DNA of 37,341 nucleotides from M3007 sp031398055. GTDB lineage: Bacteria > Bacteroidota > Bacteroidia > Chitinophagales > Saprospiraceae. Under the pieces are notes generated by a model. The model was not told the DNA's origin. It did not search any database and saw only the letters and a list, made by a program, of their open reading frames with translations. Shown piece by piece: positions 1 through 11,300 of this stretch. The translations under genes and the position numbers were made by a program. Within the stretch, counting starts at the first letter, position 1, and every line of letters begins with the position of its first letter. The stretch is from the NCBI GenBank assembly GCA_031398055.1, contig JANNMS010000102.1:1-37341 (forward strand). Reading direction: 5' to 3'.

Positions 1-1
1 C

Positions 2-63
2 AAATCCCGAAGGGATTTTATGTTTTCAGGCGCGAGTTTTTACATAAAATCCCTTCGGGATTT
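2..63. repeat. 22-bp perfect inverted repeat built of palindromic arms
   Basis: The left arm (2-23) is the exact reverse complement of the right arm (42-63), with an 18-nt spacer. Each arm contains its own smaller hairpin, AAATCCC-GAA-GGGATTT on the left and its complement on the right, so the element can fold as one long stem or as two small ones. Short TTCGGGA hairpins of this kind are common intergenic REP-like elements in Bacteroidota. It could also end transcription of whatever lies to the left of the window. Confidence 0.8.
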
Positions 64-92
64 CTCGTGCATGTCCATTTCAATTTCTATAA

Positions 93-116
93 ACATAGAT
101 TCCCTTCGGGAATGGA
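93..116. repeat. Third, diverged copy of the TTCGGGA palindrome
   Basis: The core ATTCCC-TTC-GGGAAT (99-113) is a 6-bp stem with a 3-nt loop. It is preceded by ACATAGA, which resembles the ACATAAA flank of the right arm at 42-48. This is therefore a related but diverged copy of the preceding element. It lies about 60 bp upstream of the PorP/SprF start codon. Confidence 0.65.
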
Positions 117-126
117 TTTTAATGCG

Positions 127-155
127 TTTGACCTGATTTGAATGCTATTTCTTTG
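127..155 (+). promoter_or_regulatory. Weak candidate promoter for the PorP/SprF gene
   Basis: TTTG at 127-130 is followed after 17 bp by TTTCTTTG (148-155), one mismatch from the Bacteroidota -7 consensus TAnnTTTG. The distance to the start codon at 177 is short. This is pattern matching only; the region is AT-rich and a chance match is possible. Confidence 0.25.
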
Positions 156-176
156 CAGTTAAAATGCCCTTCGTTT

Positions 177-1154
177 ATGAAAAAATTTTCTTTCCTTGAT
201 TTCTTTTTTACCACGCTGTTGCTGACATTTTCCATGGTTTCTCAAAAAAGTTACGCGCAACAGTTGCCTCTTTTTGCCCAATATCGCGAAATGCATGGCT
301 TGATTAACCCTGCTTCCGTCAATTCTGATTATCTATTGTACCACATCCGCGCTTTTGGCGGGCTGGGTGCACGGATGCAGTGGACAAGTGGAACCAAGGA
401 TTCGGGTTTTCCGAGAACGCAAGTGCTGCATGGCTCTTATTTGTGGGAACGGGACAACTCCAGTTTGTTGTTCGGCGCGCACCTGATAAACGATCAAGTT
501 GGGAGGGTCGGGACGACAGGGCTGACTGCCCGTTTTGCCGTCATTCTTTCGGACGATCCATTTGAGCATGGCTTGGTCGGAGGCCTAAATGTGGGCATCA
601 ACAACTACCGGGTCAACTTGACCAACGCTCGGACACACGACCCCGGCGACGTCAAAGCATCTCAAAATCAAAGCATTTTTTACCCCGATGCAGGCCTCGG
701 CGTTTTTGGTTACCAGCGTTTTTCCAACGACAATTTTATGTACGGCGGAATATCTGTCCCACAAATACTTGGTTTGAACTTGCAGTTTCGCGGGGAAAAC
801 AATGAATTTTCAATCAAGCAAGTCCGGCATTATTATGCTCAGGGTGGCTACCTTTTTCATTTGCGCGATGAATATTCTTTTATTGAGGTGTCAAGTTGGG
901 TGAAATATGTGCCAAAAACGCCCGTCAATGCTGATATCAACATTCGTTACCGGATGGGCTCTATTTTTTGGGTCGGTTCAGGTTTCAATACCAGTGGCAT
1001 GCTGCATCTTGATGTTGGGGTGGTTTTGGGTGCTGAAAATTCAGAGAATATTTACAAACTTGGCTTTGGCAACTCGTCCAGTTTGTCGAGGCTGCGCCCG
1101 TATTTTGGCAACACCCGCGAATTGAATTTGGGCGTGGGATTCGGCAATTTTTAG
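177..1154 (+). CDS. PorP/SprF family type IX secretion outer-membrane protein
   Basis: A 325-residue protein. I chose the ATG at 177 over the upstream one at 138 because it places a signal peptide (MKKF, a hydrophobic stretch, ending near SYAQ) at the N-terminus. After it come QLPLFAQYREMHGLINPAS, which matches the family's opening motif (Q-F-Y-x-N-P-A-x type), and alternating beta strands ending in aromatic residues, as expected for an outer-membrane barrel. PorP/SprF proteins assist secretion or surface attachment of type IX cargo; SprF is needed for the adhesin SprB, and many paralogues sit beside adhesins with type B sorting domains. Here it opens a run of plus-strand genes that includes several such cargo proteins. 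The next gene starts 19 bp after its stop, so they are probably co-transcribed. The particular partner is not known from sequence. Confidence 0.85.
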   Translation: MKKFSFLDFFFTTLLLTFSMVSQKSYAQQLPLFAQYREMHGLINPASVNSDYLLYHIRAFGGLGARMQWTSGTKDSGFPRTQVLHGSYLWERDNSSLLFGAHLINDQVGRVGTTGLTARFAVILSDDPFEHGLVGGLNVGINNYRVNLTNARTHDPGDVKASQNQSIFYPDAGLGVFGYQRFSNDNFMYGGISVPQILGLNLQFRGENNEFSIKQVRHYYAQGGYLFHLRDEYSFIEVSSWVKYVPKTPVNADINIRYRMGSIFWVGSGFNTSGMLHLDVGVVLGAENSENIYKLGFGNSSSLSRLRPYFGNTRELNLGVGFGNF

Positions 1155-1173
1155 CATTTTAATCAGACCTGTC

Positions 1174-3630
1174 ATGAAAATTTTCCAATCACTCGCCTTC
1201 GTCATTTCCTGTTTTTTCACCACTCCGCTGATTGCTCAAGAAGTTCGGGAGTGGTCGTTCGGCACGGCACTCGAAAACGTAGTGCTCCACGCCACCGAAT
1301 CGTCCGACGGTAGCATCGTGGCCGTCGGGATCGAGGAATCCATGTTTGAAGATGTGCGTTCGGCAGCCGTTTGGCGACTCGATCCATCGGGAAAAACTTT
1401 GAACAAGGCCACTTTCGGAAACGGCAAATGGAATTTTGCCAAAAAAATCATCGAAACCAAAGACCGGAATTTGGTGGTCATCGGCAACAATTCCCCCGCC
1501 AAAACTTCGGCCAACTGGCACCGCTATTCCGATTCGATCACAGGTTGGGTAAAAATATTTTCCGAAAAAATGAAAACCGAAGCCAGCCACGATTTTTCAC
1601 TCGGCCAACAAGTTTTCGACGTCGTTTGGCTGGAATCAAGGCAGGAAATCCAAGTTTTGGGGATTGAAAAAGGAAACATTTTCCTAAAAATTTTGGATAA
1701 AAACGGCCACGAAACGGCCTCGATCAATCTTTCCCAAAAATCAAAAATCAGCAATGCCGTGTCCGCCGGACTGCTGCTGCACGAAAACTCGACCTACATT
1801 TTTGGGGCAAAAAAAAAGAACGACGACTCGCCCGCGACCCCTTTTTTGATTTCGATAAATGATACCGGCGAAACCCAATCGGTAGATTTTTTTGAAAATG
1901 AAATTGAATCGGTTGCCGGGATGGTTGGCATTGGCAAAAAACTTTTCCTCGTCGGCACGGCCAAACAAATCCGGACGCGGGAAAATGCTTTTTTGCTCAC
2001 CATCGCCACGAATTTGGAAAAAAAAGGAGCCGATTTTTCATTTCAAGAATACGAAGAACGCGAGTTCGACGAGGCAAAAGGCATCATCGTGCTCAACGAT
2101 GACTTGCTGGCGATTTTTGGAAATTCCCGTTCCCAAAAACTTGGGTCAAAAAACGACGATGGTTTTGTAATTTGGGTGAACAAAAAAGGCAACACGCAAA
2201 CTCCCAAACCCAGTTTTTGGGGCGAAAAATTGGCTGAATCATTTGAAACGGCTTTCATCCGGGGAGATTCCGCGCTCTGGTTGATGGGTTTTAGGGACAA
2301 AGGCAACTTTTTTGGAGGCAACAACGATGGATTTGCCCTGCGTTTTCAAAACAATTTTACCAAAAAAATTGACCCGGCGCGGATTCCAAAAACCAAATAC
2401 GTTCCGCCCCCGGTCGAAATCGTAGATGTTGCAGATGTTCCGTTTCCGTCGCCACCGCCGCCGAAAATAGACCCGCCGAAAATAGATCCAGATATAAAAC
2501 CCACTTCCGTCCGCCCAACCATCAGCTACATTGGTTTTGAAAAAGACGAGGCCGACACGGTGCGCTACCGCAATGAATTTGAGTTGAAAACAACCATTAT
2601 TTCCCCGGACAAATTGATTTTGGCAGATTTTCGCCTAAAATTCAATGGGCGAGAATACCATCTCGGCCAATCGGCCAAAGATTTGAAAGCCACCCTGAAC
2701 AAAAAAGACGACGAGCGGTACGACCTGCGCTGCACCCTGAAACTGCAACCACAATTCAATACTTGTCAGGTTTGGACGGAGGCGACGGGCAGCAAAAAGT
2801 CCACCACCGAGGCTCGCGTTCGGTACGCCCCGCACGACCGCGGGATTTTGTACGTGGTCAGCATCGGTGTGCCGGACGAAAGCGGTCGGCTGAAATACAC
2901 CCAAAAAGATGCCGAGGATTTTGCCGATCTTTTCAAAAATCAAAAAGGAAAATTGTACGAAAGGGTGGAAATCAACCTGCTGAACACACAGGAACAAACG
3001 CTGAACCAAAACATGGCCGGGGCAATCACGTATTTCACCTTGCTGAACAAACGCAACGCCCTGACCGAAAAAGATGGCATCGTGCTGTTCATTTCGACGC
3101 ACGGATTGATTGATGACAACGGCGATTTTCGCCTGAAATCGAGCAAATACGACTCGGAAAACAAGAAATACACCACCCTCAGTTTCAAAGAAGACATCCT
3201 CGATGTGCTCCAACCGCTGCCCTGCAACAAGTTTGTGTTCATTGATGCCTGCCATTCCGGCTCGGTCAACAAAGAATTGTCGGGTAGAAAAGATGTGGCC
3301 GACGATTTCAGCGGGGCATTCGCCAAATTGATTGAGTCCACCAAAGATGTGCGGGTGCTGGCTTCCTGCGGCTCCGGCGAGTTCAGTTACGAAGACGACG
3401 ACTGGGAGAACGGGGCTTTCACCAAAGTCTTTAAAGACATGCTTTCGCAAAAAAGTATCTGCGAACAGTTGGACAAGAATGGCGATTTGGCCATCAGTTT
3501 GAGCGAACTGTATTTTCCCTTGCAAAAAAATGTGCAGGACGCGGTCAAAAAAACGCGGAAAAACGCAAGCCAAACGCCGTTTATTCCGAAAAAACAGTTG
3601 GAGGAGGATGTGCCGTTTTTTGCTTTTTGA
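1174..3630 (+). CDS. Secreted caspase-family (C14) protein with propeller-like N-terminus
   Basis: An 818-residue protein. A signal peptide (about 1-21, ending LIAQ) is followed by about 370 residues of repeats of the form 'D-G-S-I-V-A-V-G' and 'F-x-K-x-I-I-E-T-K-D-R-N-L-V-V', resembling beta-propeller repeats. A proline-rich linker (about 410-445) and an Ig-like segment (about 447-550) lead to a caspase fold (about 553-790). The catalytic dyad is visible as H643 in ISTHG and C693 in IDACHSG. A canonical 12-residue EF-hand loop lies at 767-778 (D, N, D, I, E at positions 1, 3, 5, 8 and 12). It differs from the other four caspases here in lacking a C-terminal FGE-like domain. The Ig-plus-caspase part most resembles the protein at 17455-15284. 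The signal peptide implies action in the periplasm or outside. The substrate is unknown. Confidence 0.88.
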   Translation: MKIFQSLAFVISCFFTTPLIAQEVREWSFGTALENVVLHATESSDGSIVAVGIEESMFEDVRSAAVWRLDPSGKTLNKATFGNGKWNFAKKIIETKDRNLVVIGNNSPAKTSANWHRYSDSITGWVKIFSEKMKTEASHDFSLGQQVFDVVWLESRQEIQVLGIEKGNIFLKILDKNGHETASINLSQKSKISNAVSAGLLLHENSTYIFGAKKKNDDSPATPFLISINDTGETQSVDFFENEIESVAGMVGIGKKLFLVGTAKQIRTRENAFLLTIATNLEKKGADFSFQEYEEREFDEAKGIIVLNDDLLAIFGNSRSQKLGSKNDDGFVIWVNKKGNTQTPKPSFWGEKLAESFETAFIRGDSALWLMGFRDKGNFFGGNNDGFALRFQNNFTKKIDPARIPKTKYVPPPVEIVDVADVPFPSPPPPKIDPPKIDPDIKPTSVRPTISYIGFEKDEADTVRYRNEFELKTTIISPDKLILADFRLKFNGREYHLGQSAKDLKATLNKKDDERYDLRCTLKLQPQFNTCQVWTEATGSKKSTTEARVRYAPHDRGILYVVSIGVPDESGRLKYTQKDAEDFADLFKNQKGKLYERVEINLLNTQEQTLNQNMAGAITYFTLLNKRNALTEKDGIVLFISTHGLIDDNGDFRLKSSKYDSENKKYTTLSFKEDILDVLQPLPCNKFVFIDACHSGSVNKELSGRKDVADDFSGAFAKLIESTKDVRVLASCGSGEFSYEDDDWENGAFTKVFKDMLSQKSICEQLDKNGDLAISLSELYFPLQKNVQDAVKKTRKNASQTPFIPKKQLEEDVPFFAF

Positions 3631-3683
3631 AAAAATTAAAATTTTATCACCACTATTTTTAGACACTCAAAATTTTCTTAAAA

Positions 3684-5251
3684 ATGGCTTTTCGCATTTC
3701 GTTTTTTGCTTGGGCAAAAGTTGCAGTTTTGGTGGCTTGGCTGTTGCCTTTTCGGAGTGTTGGGCAGTGCGACCCGGTGCATGATTCTTTGGAATTGGTT
3801 AAGTTTTTTGATGCGACGGGTGGGGTGAATTGGAAAAATAATACCAACTGGAAAGTGGCGGGAAAAAAAATAAGTACTTGGAGTGGAGTTGAAATAAATA
3901 GTGAGGGGTGTGTAACCGAATTAGATTTGGATGACAATAACCTCACGGGAACACTTATAAATTTTGAATTGCCTAATCTTGAATGGTTCAAATGCTCTAG
4001 AAATCAATTGACCGATACAATTCCGAATTTTGATAAATTGCCAAATCTTGAATATTTCCAATGCGGTGAAAATCAATTGACCGGTACAATTCCTAATTTT
4101 GATAAACTACCTAATCTTTATGAAATCGCTTGCTTTCGAAATCAATTGACCGGTACAATTCCTAATTTTGATAAATTACCTAAACTTAAAAATTTCAATT
4201 GCCATGAAAATCAATTGAAAGGATCAATTCCGAATTTTGATAAATTGCCTAATCTTCTATATTTTTTTTGCAATGAAAATCAATTGACAGGCTCAATTCC
4301 AAATTTTGACAAACTGCCTAATCTTCTATTTTTCGATTGCGGTGAAAATCAATTGACAGGCTCAATTCCAAATTTTGACAAACTGCCTAATCTGTATAGT
4401 TTTATTTGTCAGTTAAATCAATTGACAGGCTCAATTCCAAATTTTGACAAACTGCCTAATCTGTCAAGTTTTATTTGTCAGTTAAATCAACTGACAGGCG
4501 CAATGCCAAATTTTGATAAACTGCCTAATATAAACTTTTTTAGTTGCAATAATAATAAAATAACAAGCAAAATTCCTATTTTTGATAAATTTTCTAATCT
4601 TGAATATTTCTGGTGCTGGTCTAACAACTTTACTTTTCAAGATATTTTGCCTAATGTCGGTGTCGGAATTAGTTTCAATTATTTTCCACAAGATTCAATA
4701 TTTAAAGACACCACACTTTCTGCCTACCCCGGAGAAAAAATAGATATTTCACTGGACGTGGATGAAGACATTTCAACCAATATTTATCGGTGGTTTAAAA
4801 ATGGTGTTTTTCAATTTGAAGTTATTGGCGATAATAATTTTAAAATCCAAAGTTTTCAGCCAACCGATGTCGGCGACTGGCATGTGGAAGTGACCAACCC
4901 AAATGTCCCAGACCTCACACTTTTCAGCAAAAAAATTACGCTGCAAGTTTCAGAATCTCTCCTCCCCGAAAACACCGAAACCGACGTCTTCACCCCCGAC
5001 GGCGACGGCCTGAACGATGAATTTATCATCCAAGAACTCGAAGCAGACCCCGCAGCCTTCCCCGGCAATGAATTCATTGTTGTCAACCGCTGGGGCGACC
5101 GGGTTTTTACCAAAAAAATTACGACAACTCGTGGCGCGGCACGAACCAAAACGGCGAGCCGCTGCCGCAAGGCACTTATTTTTATGTGATTTTGCTGGAC
5201 AAAACGCGTGCGGAAAAACAGCGGAAGGGTTCGGTGCTGCTTGTTCGGTGA
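3684..5251 (+). pseudogene. LRR / Ig-like adhesin with type B sorting domain, frameshifted near 3' end
   Basis: The uninterrupted frame runs 3684-5189 (501 residues). It encodes a signal peptide (ending SVGQ), an LRR N-terminal cap, nine tandem 23-residue repeats (residues 107-313), an Ig-like domain (about 330-425) and the start of a gliding-motility-type sorting domain (DVFTPDGDG). After the RVFTKK motif the frame changes at a run of seven A residues (about 5112-5118). In the other frame the expected end continues without a stop to 5251 (NYDNSWRGTNQNGEPLPQGT, then a tail ending SVLLVR), matching the ends of the proteins at 5369 and 14533. One extra A restores the full domain. The cause may be a sequencing indel, a real mutation or transcriptional slippage. 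If real and uncorrected, the protein should not be exported by type IX secretion. Confidence 0.8.
4002..4622 (+). repeat. Nine tandem 69-bp leucine-rich repeats
   Basis: Units have the protein pattern NQLTGSIPNFDKLPNL plus seven variable residues, usually with a Cys three residues before the next unit. This is the plant-type LRR motif (LTGxIP). Adjacent units, especially in 4210-4500, are nearly identical at DNA level, including synonymous positions, which points to recent expansion by slippage or unequal recombination. The last unit (NKITSKIPIFDK) has diverged. The block is visibly more AT-rich than neighbouring genes. Confidence 0.9.
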
Positions 5252-5300
5252 GGATCAAAATATTGCTGGTGAGAAGACAAGTAATTGATTACTAACGGTT

Positions 5301-5332
5301 TGCCGTTGTTGGCTTGGCTGCCGACAACGGCA
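5301..5332 (+). terminator. GC-rich hairpin downstream of the LRR gene
   Basis: TGCCGTTGTTGGC (5301-5313) pairs with GCCGACAACGGCA (5320-5332). The 13-bp stem has one G-U pair and a 6-nt loop, and is followed by TTT. It lies 50 bp after the restored stop of the LRR gene and 37 bp before the next start, so it may be a terminator or a leader structure of the giant gene. The T-run is short, so strength is uncertain. Confidence 0.5.
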
Positions 5333-5368
5333 TTTCACATAAATTCTTTACCAAAATATTTTTTAAAG

Positions 5369-8300
5369 ATGAAAGCAAATCTTCCCCTCCTTCTTTCCTT
5401 TTTTTTGCTTTTTGGCAATCCACTTTTTTCTCAAAGTACCCTACCGCCAGAAATGGTGTCCGTCACCGGAACCGGTTTTAATGGTTTTCAGATGGGTTGC
5501 ACGTTTGGACAAAGCAATTTGTCTTTGTGCGATGTGGTGGACGAAACACTCCACGCGGTCAAATTGCCCAGTTTTTTCATCGCAAAATATGAATTGACGC
5601 AAGGCCAATGGTTGCAGTTGATTGCGCCGCAGGATTTCATGCCGGGCTGGAATCCGGGAAATGGAAGTGGTCCATTATTTCCCTGCGCCGATTTGAGTTT
5701 TTACGAAGCCGCTACGTTTTGCAATCGGCTGAGCAAGTCGCAGGGTTTGACGCCGTGCTATTATTCCGACCCAGAAATGACCCTCGTTTTCGACAACTGG
5801 TTCGGCACAAACAACAACAACACGCCAACTTTCATGGACATTTATTGGCACAAAGGCGCAAACGGCTATCGAATGCCCACCGAAGCCGAGTGGGAATACG
5901 CGGCTCGCGGCGGCATTTTTAGCCAAGATAAATTGTACGCTGGCAACGACAATATCAATCCGGTGGCGGTTTACAACCCGATTCATCCAAATGACAATCC
6001 AGTCAAAAGTCAACCGGTGGGCAGCAAAGCACCCAATGAATTGGGTTTATTCGACATGTCAGGCAATTTGTGGGAACGCTGCTGGGATTTTTACGGCCAA
6101 GATTATTACTCGACCGGCGACCCCTGCTCACCTTTTGGCTCGACGACGGGCGATGCCAGCCAAAACCGCGTTTTTCGAGGTGGCAACTGGAATTTGCCGC
6201 CCGTCAATGCCCGGATGGCCGACCGCAGTTTTTACTGGCCGGGTTATCGAGGATATAACTTTGGTGTGCGGCTCGCCCGGTGGACGGTGATGAATACCAA
6301 AGCCACCGACACTTTGGATTGTGGGACAAATTCGCTCGTTCTCCAAGCCTCGTCGAGCATTCCAAATGCTACTTTTTTGTGGAAAAATGCGGCAGGGCAA
6401 ACGCTTTCCGGCCAAAATCCGACGGTCACGGCCACCGGTCGCTACACTTTGACGGTAAATGACCCCGCGACGGGCTGCGTTTTTACTTCCTCAACTTGGG
6501 TGGTGGCTTGCCAAAACAGTGCCTGCGACGTCGCCGCCGACCGCTCCAACCTCGTCAAAATCTACAATTCAACCAACGGCTCCGGCTGGAATTTTCAAAA
6601 CAACTGGCTCTCCGCCCAACCCATCAACCAATGGTACGGCATCGTAACCAACGCAAACGGCTGCGTCGAGGAGATTTTGCTTGCCGACAACAAATTGACG
6701 GGCACGCTTCCGACGGGTTTGTCTTTTCCAGAATTAAAAAATTTGAACTTCGGCGGCGGCGGGGTCAACCAAATCGCGGGCACTGTTCCGACCGATTGGG
6801 ATTTGCCGCAGGTTGAGTTTCTCAATTTTTCATCGAACAAATTGACGGGCAACATCCCGAATTTGAATTTTCCAAATTTGAAAGAAATCTTCTTTTCAAA
6901 CAATCAATTCAGCGGCTCGGTGCCCAACCAAACCCAATTGCCGAACCTCGAAAAATACCATTTTCACACCAATCCGCTTGCGGGGACGATTCCAGTTTTT
7001 ACCAATTTGCCCAAATTGAAAGAACTCTCGGCGTTCAATTGCAATTTCAGCGGGTTCGCCACGCAGACCAATTTCATCAATTCCGGGCAGCCGTTTGACC
7101 TGCTCCAATTGGAAGGCAATCAATTTACTTTTGAAGATTTGCTGCCCAATCTCGCGGGCATCAATTTTACCGGCACGGCGGGCAACCGAAGTTACTCGCC
7201 GCAGGATTCGGTTTTTTTGGAAACCACTTTTACCAAAAACGTGGGCGACGCTTTGACCATTGATTTGGTTTTCGATGCCGCCGCCGCCGCGCCGGGTACT
7301 GTTTTTTCATGGTTCAAAAATGGACAACCGTGGACACCGCCCGCGCCGAACGTTTCGAGTTCGAACAAATTGATTTTCAATAATTTACAATTGACCGATG
7401 CCGGAGAATACCACGTGCAGGTGACGAATCCGGGCGTGTCCCCGTTGACACTTTTAGGCCGGAAAATCACGATTTTTATTCAAAATAATTCAAGCAGTGG
7501 CAAGGATTGCTGGGAAAAAATTGCGAAACCGACCAATTTGGAACTGCAATCTAATTGGTTTTTTGATGAAAATACGGGCATCGCTGTCGGTGGTGATGGC
7601 ACAAATAGTGGAATCATTTTGCGTACGACGAACGCCGGATTGAACTGGACACCGGTTTTGACCACTTCGATTGGCTCGCTGGAATCGGTCGTTTTTCCAA
7701 CCTCCCAAATTGGTTGGGCAGTCGGCACGAACAATTTGATTGCCAAAACGATCGACGGCGGATTGACTTGGACGGCCGCCCCCATTTCTTCCACGCCTCC
7801 GGTGGGCGCGAGCATTTCGCTGAACGATGTTTTTTTTAAAAATGTAAATGAAGGATTTATCGTCGCGGCGAACGACCGCCTTTTCAAAACGGTGAACGGC
7901 GGCAATTCGTGGACACTTTCGCAGGGTGTGCTTTCTGATTTGATTGCCATCACTTTTCCAACTGCATCGATTGGATACATCGGCGGTTCGAACGGGCGAA
8001 TGTTGAAAACTACCGACGGCGGCGCGAATTGGAACGCAGCCGTCACCGATGCCGGGAGCAGCGCGGATTTGGTGCGGATTGACGAGATTTTCTTTTTGGA
8101 CAACAGCGTCGGCTGGGTGGTGGGCAATAATGCTCAAGATCCTGCCCGGGGGTACATCAAAAAAACAATGGACGGCGGGGTATCTTGGGAAGAACAGGGC
8201 TGCCAAATCTGCACGCCCAATTTCCCATTTCCATTTCCCGGCATTTCAAATGTCTATTTTACGGATAGTCTAAATGGTTGGGCAACTGGTGCTGGTGCAT

Positions 8301-11300
8301 CTTTTTTTCAAACAAACAACAGCGGCGCAACTTGGAATTACAAACAGGGCGGCGGCTCGCTTTGGCTCAATCGGATGTTTTTCGTCGGCACGACGGCCTA
8401 TGCGGGTGGAAAAGAAGGTGAAATTTTTAAATTGATTGATTGCCCAACCACAAAATGCCCCGACGATTCGACTGCTTTGGTTGCTTTTTACAATGCCACC
8501 GGCGGCGATTCTTGGACAAAAAAAGACAATTGGAAAACGGCTCAACCTCTCAGTTTATGGCATGGCATCAAACTCAACGTCAACGGCTGCGTCGAAGAAA
8601 TTTTGCTGGCAGACAACAAATTGACCGGCACGCTCCCGACGGGTTTGTCTTTTGCAGAATTGAAAAATTTGAATATCGGCGGCAATGGCTTGAACCAAAT
8701 CACGGGCAATTTCCCGACCGGCTGGAATTTGCCGCTGGTTGAGTTTCTCAATTTTTCATCGAACAAATTCACAGGCAACATCCCGGACTTGGCTTTCCCA
8801 AATTTGAAAGAAGTTTTCTTTTCAAACAATTCTTTCAATGGATCGGTGGCCAATCCGACCCAATTGCCGAACCTCGAAAAATATCATTTTCACACCAATC
8901 CGCTCGCCGGGACAATCCCTGTTTTTACCAATTTTCCCAAGTTGAAAGAACTTTCGGCGTTCAATTGCAATTTCAGCGGGTTCGCCACGCAGACCAATTT
9001 TATCAATTCCGGGCAGCCATTTGACCTGCTCGAATTGGAAGGCAACCAATTTACTTTCGAAGATTTGCTGCCCAATCTGGCGGGAATCAATTTTACGGGC
9101 GCGGCTGGCAACCGAAGTTACAATCCACAGGATTCAGTTTTTTCTACAACTATTTTATCTAAAAATGCCGGAGATGCTTTGACCATTGATTTGGGGTTTG
9201 ATGCCGCAGTGCCCAACAACAAATACGCTTGGTTTAAAAATGGGTTGGCATGGACACCGCCCGTTCCGAATGTTTCAAACTCCAACAAATTGATTTTCAA
9301 TAGTTTGAAATTGGCCGATGCCGGAATGTACCAAGTACAAGTGACCAATCCGGGTGCGTCGGCATTGACACTTTTTGGAAGGAAAATTACGATAAATGTC
9401 ACCTGCGCCGCGCCGCCAAATATCTCGGCGACGGGCGGTACTTTGCCCTGCGGGGGAGCCAGCATCAATTTGAACGGGGGTTCAACCGCGCCGGGCGCGA
9501 TGTTTAGTTGGACGGGGCCGGGTAGTTTTTCGTCCATTTTGGATGACCCATTGGTGAATGTGCCGGGGACTTATTTTTTGACCGTCACCGACCAAAATGG
9601 CTGCACGGCGAGTGCTTCGGCAACCGTCGTCGTCAGCACGCCTCCCGGAGCCACAATTGCCCCGGCTGGCGCAACTACATTTTGCAGCCCCGGCAGCGTT
9701 GATCTCACCGCAAACACTGGATCTGGGCTGTCTTATCAATGGAAAAAAGATGGGATTGACATTTCCGGTGCAACTTCTGCTATTTTTTCGGCCACAGAAT
9801 CGGGCAGTTTTACGGTTGTCGTTACCAACCAAAATAATTGCTCGGCTACCTCGATGCCCATTTCTGTACAGGTAAATACCTCACCGCCAGTTACGATTAG
9901 CGCGTCCAGTGCAACCGTATTTTGCAGCCCGGGCAGCGTTAGCCTCACCGCAAACACCGGATCGGGGCTATTTTATCAATGGAAAAAAGATGGCAACGAC
10001 ATTTCTGGTGCGACTTCTGCCGTTTTTTCGGCCACTGAATCTGGCGGTTTTTCGGTCGTCGTCACCAACCAAAGCGGTTGTTCGGACACTGCTTTGGTGA
10101 CCATTATTGAACTCCCCGCACCAATGGTGACCGCCATCGCGCAACCTGCCAGTTGCAACCAAAGCAATGGCTCGGTGATTTTGACAGTCGGCAATTCCAG
10201 CAATCCAATGTTTTTGTGGAGCAACGGCAAGACTATGAAAGATTTGACAGATGTAGGAACGGGTGTTTTTTCCGTGACCGTCACCAGCCAAAACGGCTGC
10301 ACCACGACTGCCACCGCCACCGTCACCTCCGCCGACGCCGCGATGCTCGTGGCCACTTCGACCCAATCGAGATGTGATCAGCCGACGGGAGCCATCAATT
10401 TGAACGTCAGCGACACGACGGGCACGCCTACTTTTCTTTGGAACAATGGTTTAACAACTCAAAATCTTCAAAATTTATCTGCCGGAAATTACACGGTGAC
10501 CGTCAAGAACGGCAACGGCTGCACCTCGGTTGCGACTGCGACGGTCGCCAATTTTCCACCGCCAACAGCCACCGCACTCGGCGGAACGGTGGATTGTTCT
10601 GGCGCGTCAGTTGTTTTGCAAGGCAGTTCGGGCAGTGCCGGGGCGCAGTTTTCGTGGTCGGGGCCGGGCGGTTTTTCGTCCATTTTACAAAATCCATCGG
10701 TCAGCACGGCTGGACAATATTTATTGAAAGTCACCGATCCGGCTTCCGGTTGCACGGCGACCGCCGCCGCGACGGTCATTTTGAACGGCAACGCACCGAC
10801 CGCAGCGGTTTTGAAAAATACACCGCCGACCTGTTTTGGCCTCGCCGACGGTAGCATCGAAGTAGGCGTGGTGACGGGCGGCACTGCACCTTATTTATAT
10901 GCTTTGGGAAATGGGGCATTTTCCGCAAACCTCAAATTTGGAGGCCTCGCCGCCGGAAGTTTTACGATAAAAGTGCAGGATGCCAATGGTTGCGAGTTCT
11001 CGAAAACGATTAATTTGTCGCAGCCAGCAGCGATTCTGATAAATTTGGGTAGCAAAATGACCCAAGATTTTGGGGTCGAGTTCAGTTTGACCGCGCCGCC
11101 GAATTTTGCAAAATACCTGTGGAGCAACGGTTCGACGACCGCCGAAATCAAATTGGCACCACCGCCCGGCACCTATTTTTACATGGTGACCGTCACCGAT
11201 GCGAACGGCTGCACGGCCACCGACGAAGTGGAAGTCGAGATTTTGGAAAAAGGGCTGCCGCCAAATACCGATCCCGATGTTTTCACGCCAAATGGCGATG

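Noticed and set aside
2635..3666. Long antisense open frame (343 codons) over the first caspase
   Set aside because: It is a shadow of the real gene's codon bias: no signal, domain or plausible start, and the plus frame has full caspase motifs.
4002..4622. Regular 69-bp repeats that could suggest a CRISPR-like array
   Set aside because: The repeats are in frame, encode leucine-rich repeats and have no unique spacers between identical repeats.
5112..5118. Classical -1 programmed ribosomal frameshift at the A7 run
   Set aside because: The zero-frame codons are acc aaa aaa, so a standard X-XXY-YYZ slippery heptamer in the right phase is absent. Transcriptional slippage or a sequencing indel fits better.
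5805..5825. AAC-rich stretch in the giant gene considered as a DGR template repeat
   Set aside because: It is short, lies inside a coding FGE-like domain (GTNNNNTP) and does not match the flanks of the suspected variable regions.
5369..6290. FGE-like start of the giant protein as a third DGR variable region
   Set aside because: It is internal to the gene, its codons end in mixed bases and it has no near-identical tail in common with the two candidates.
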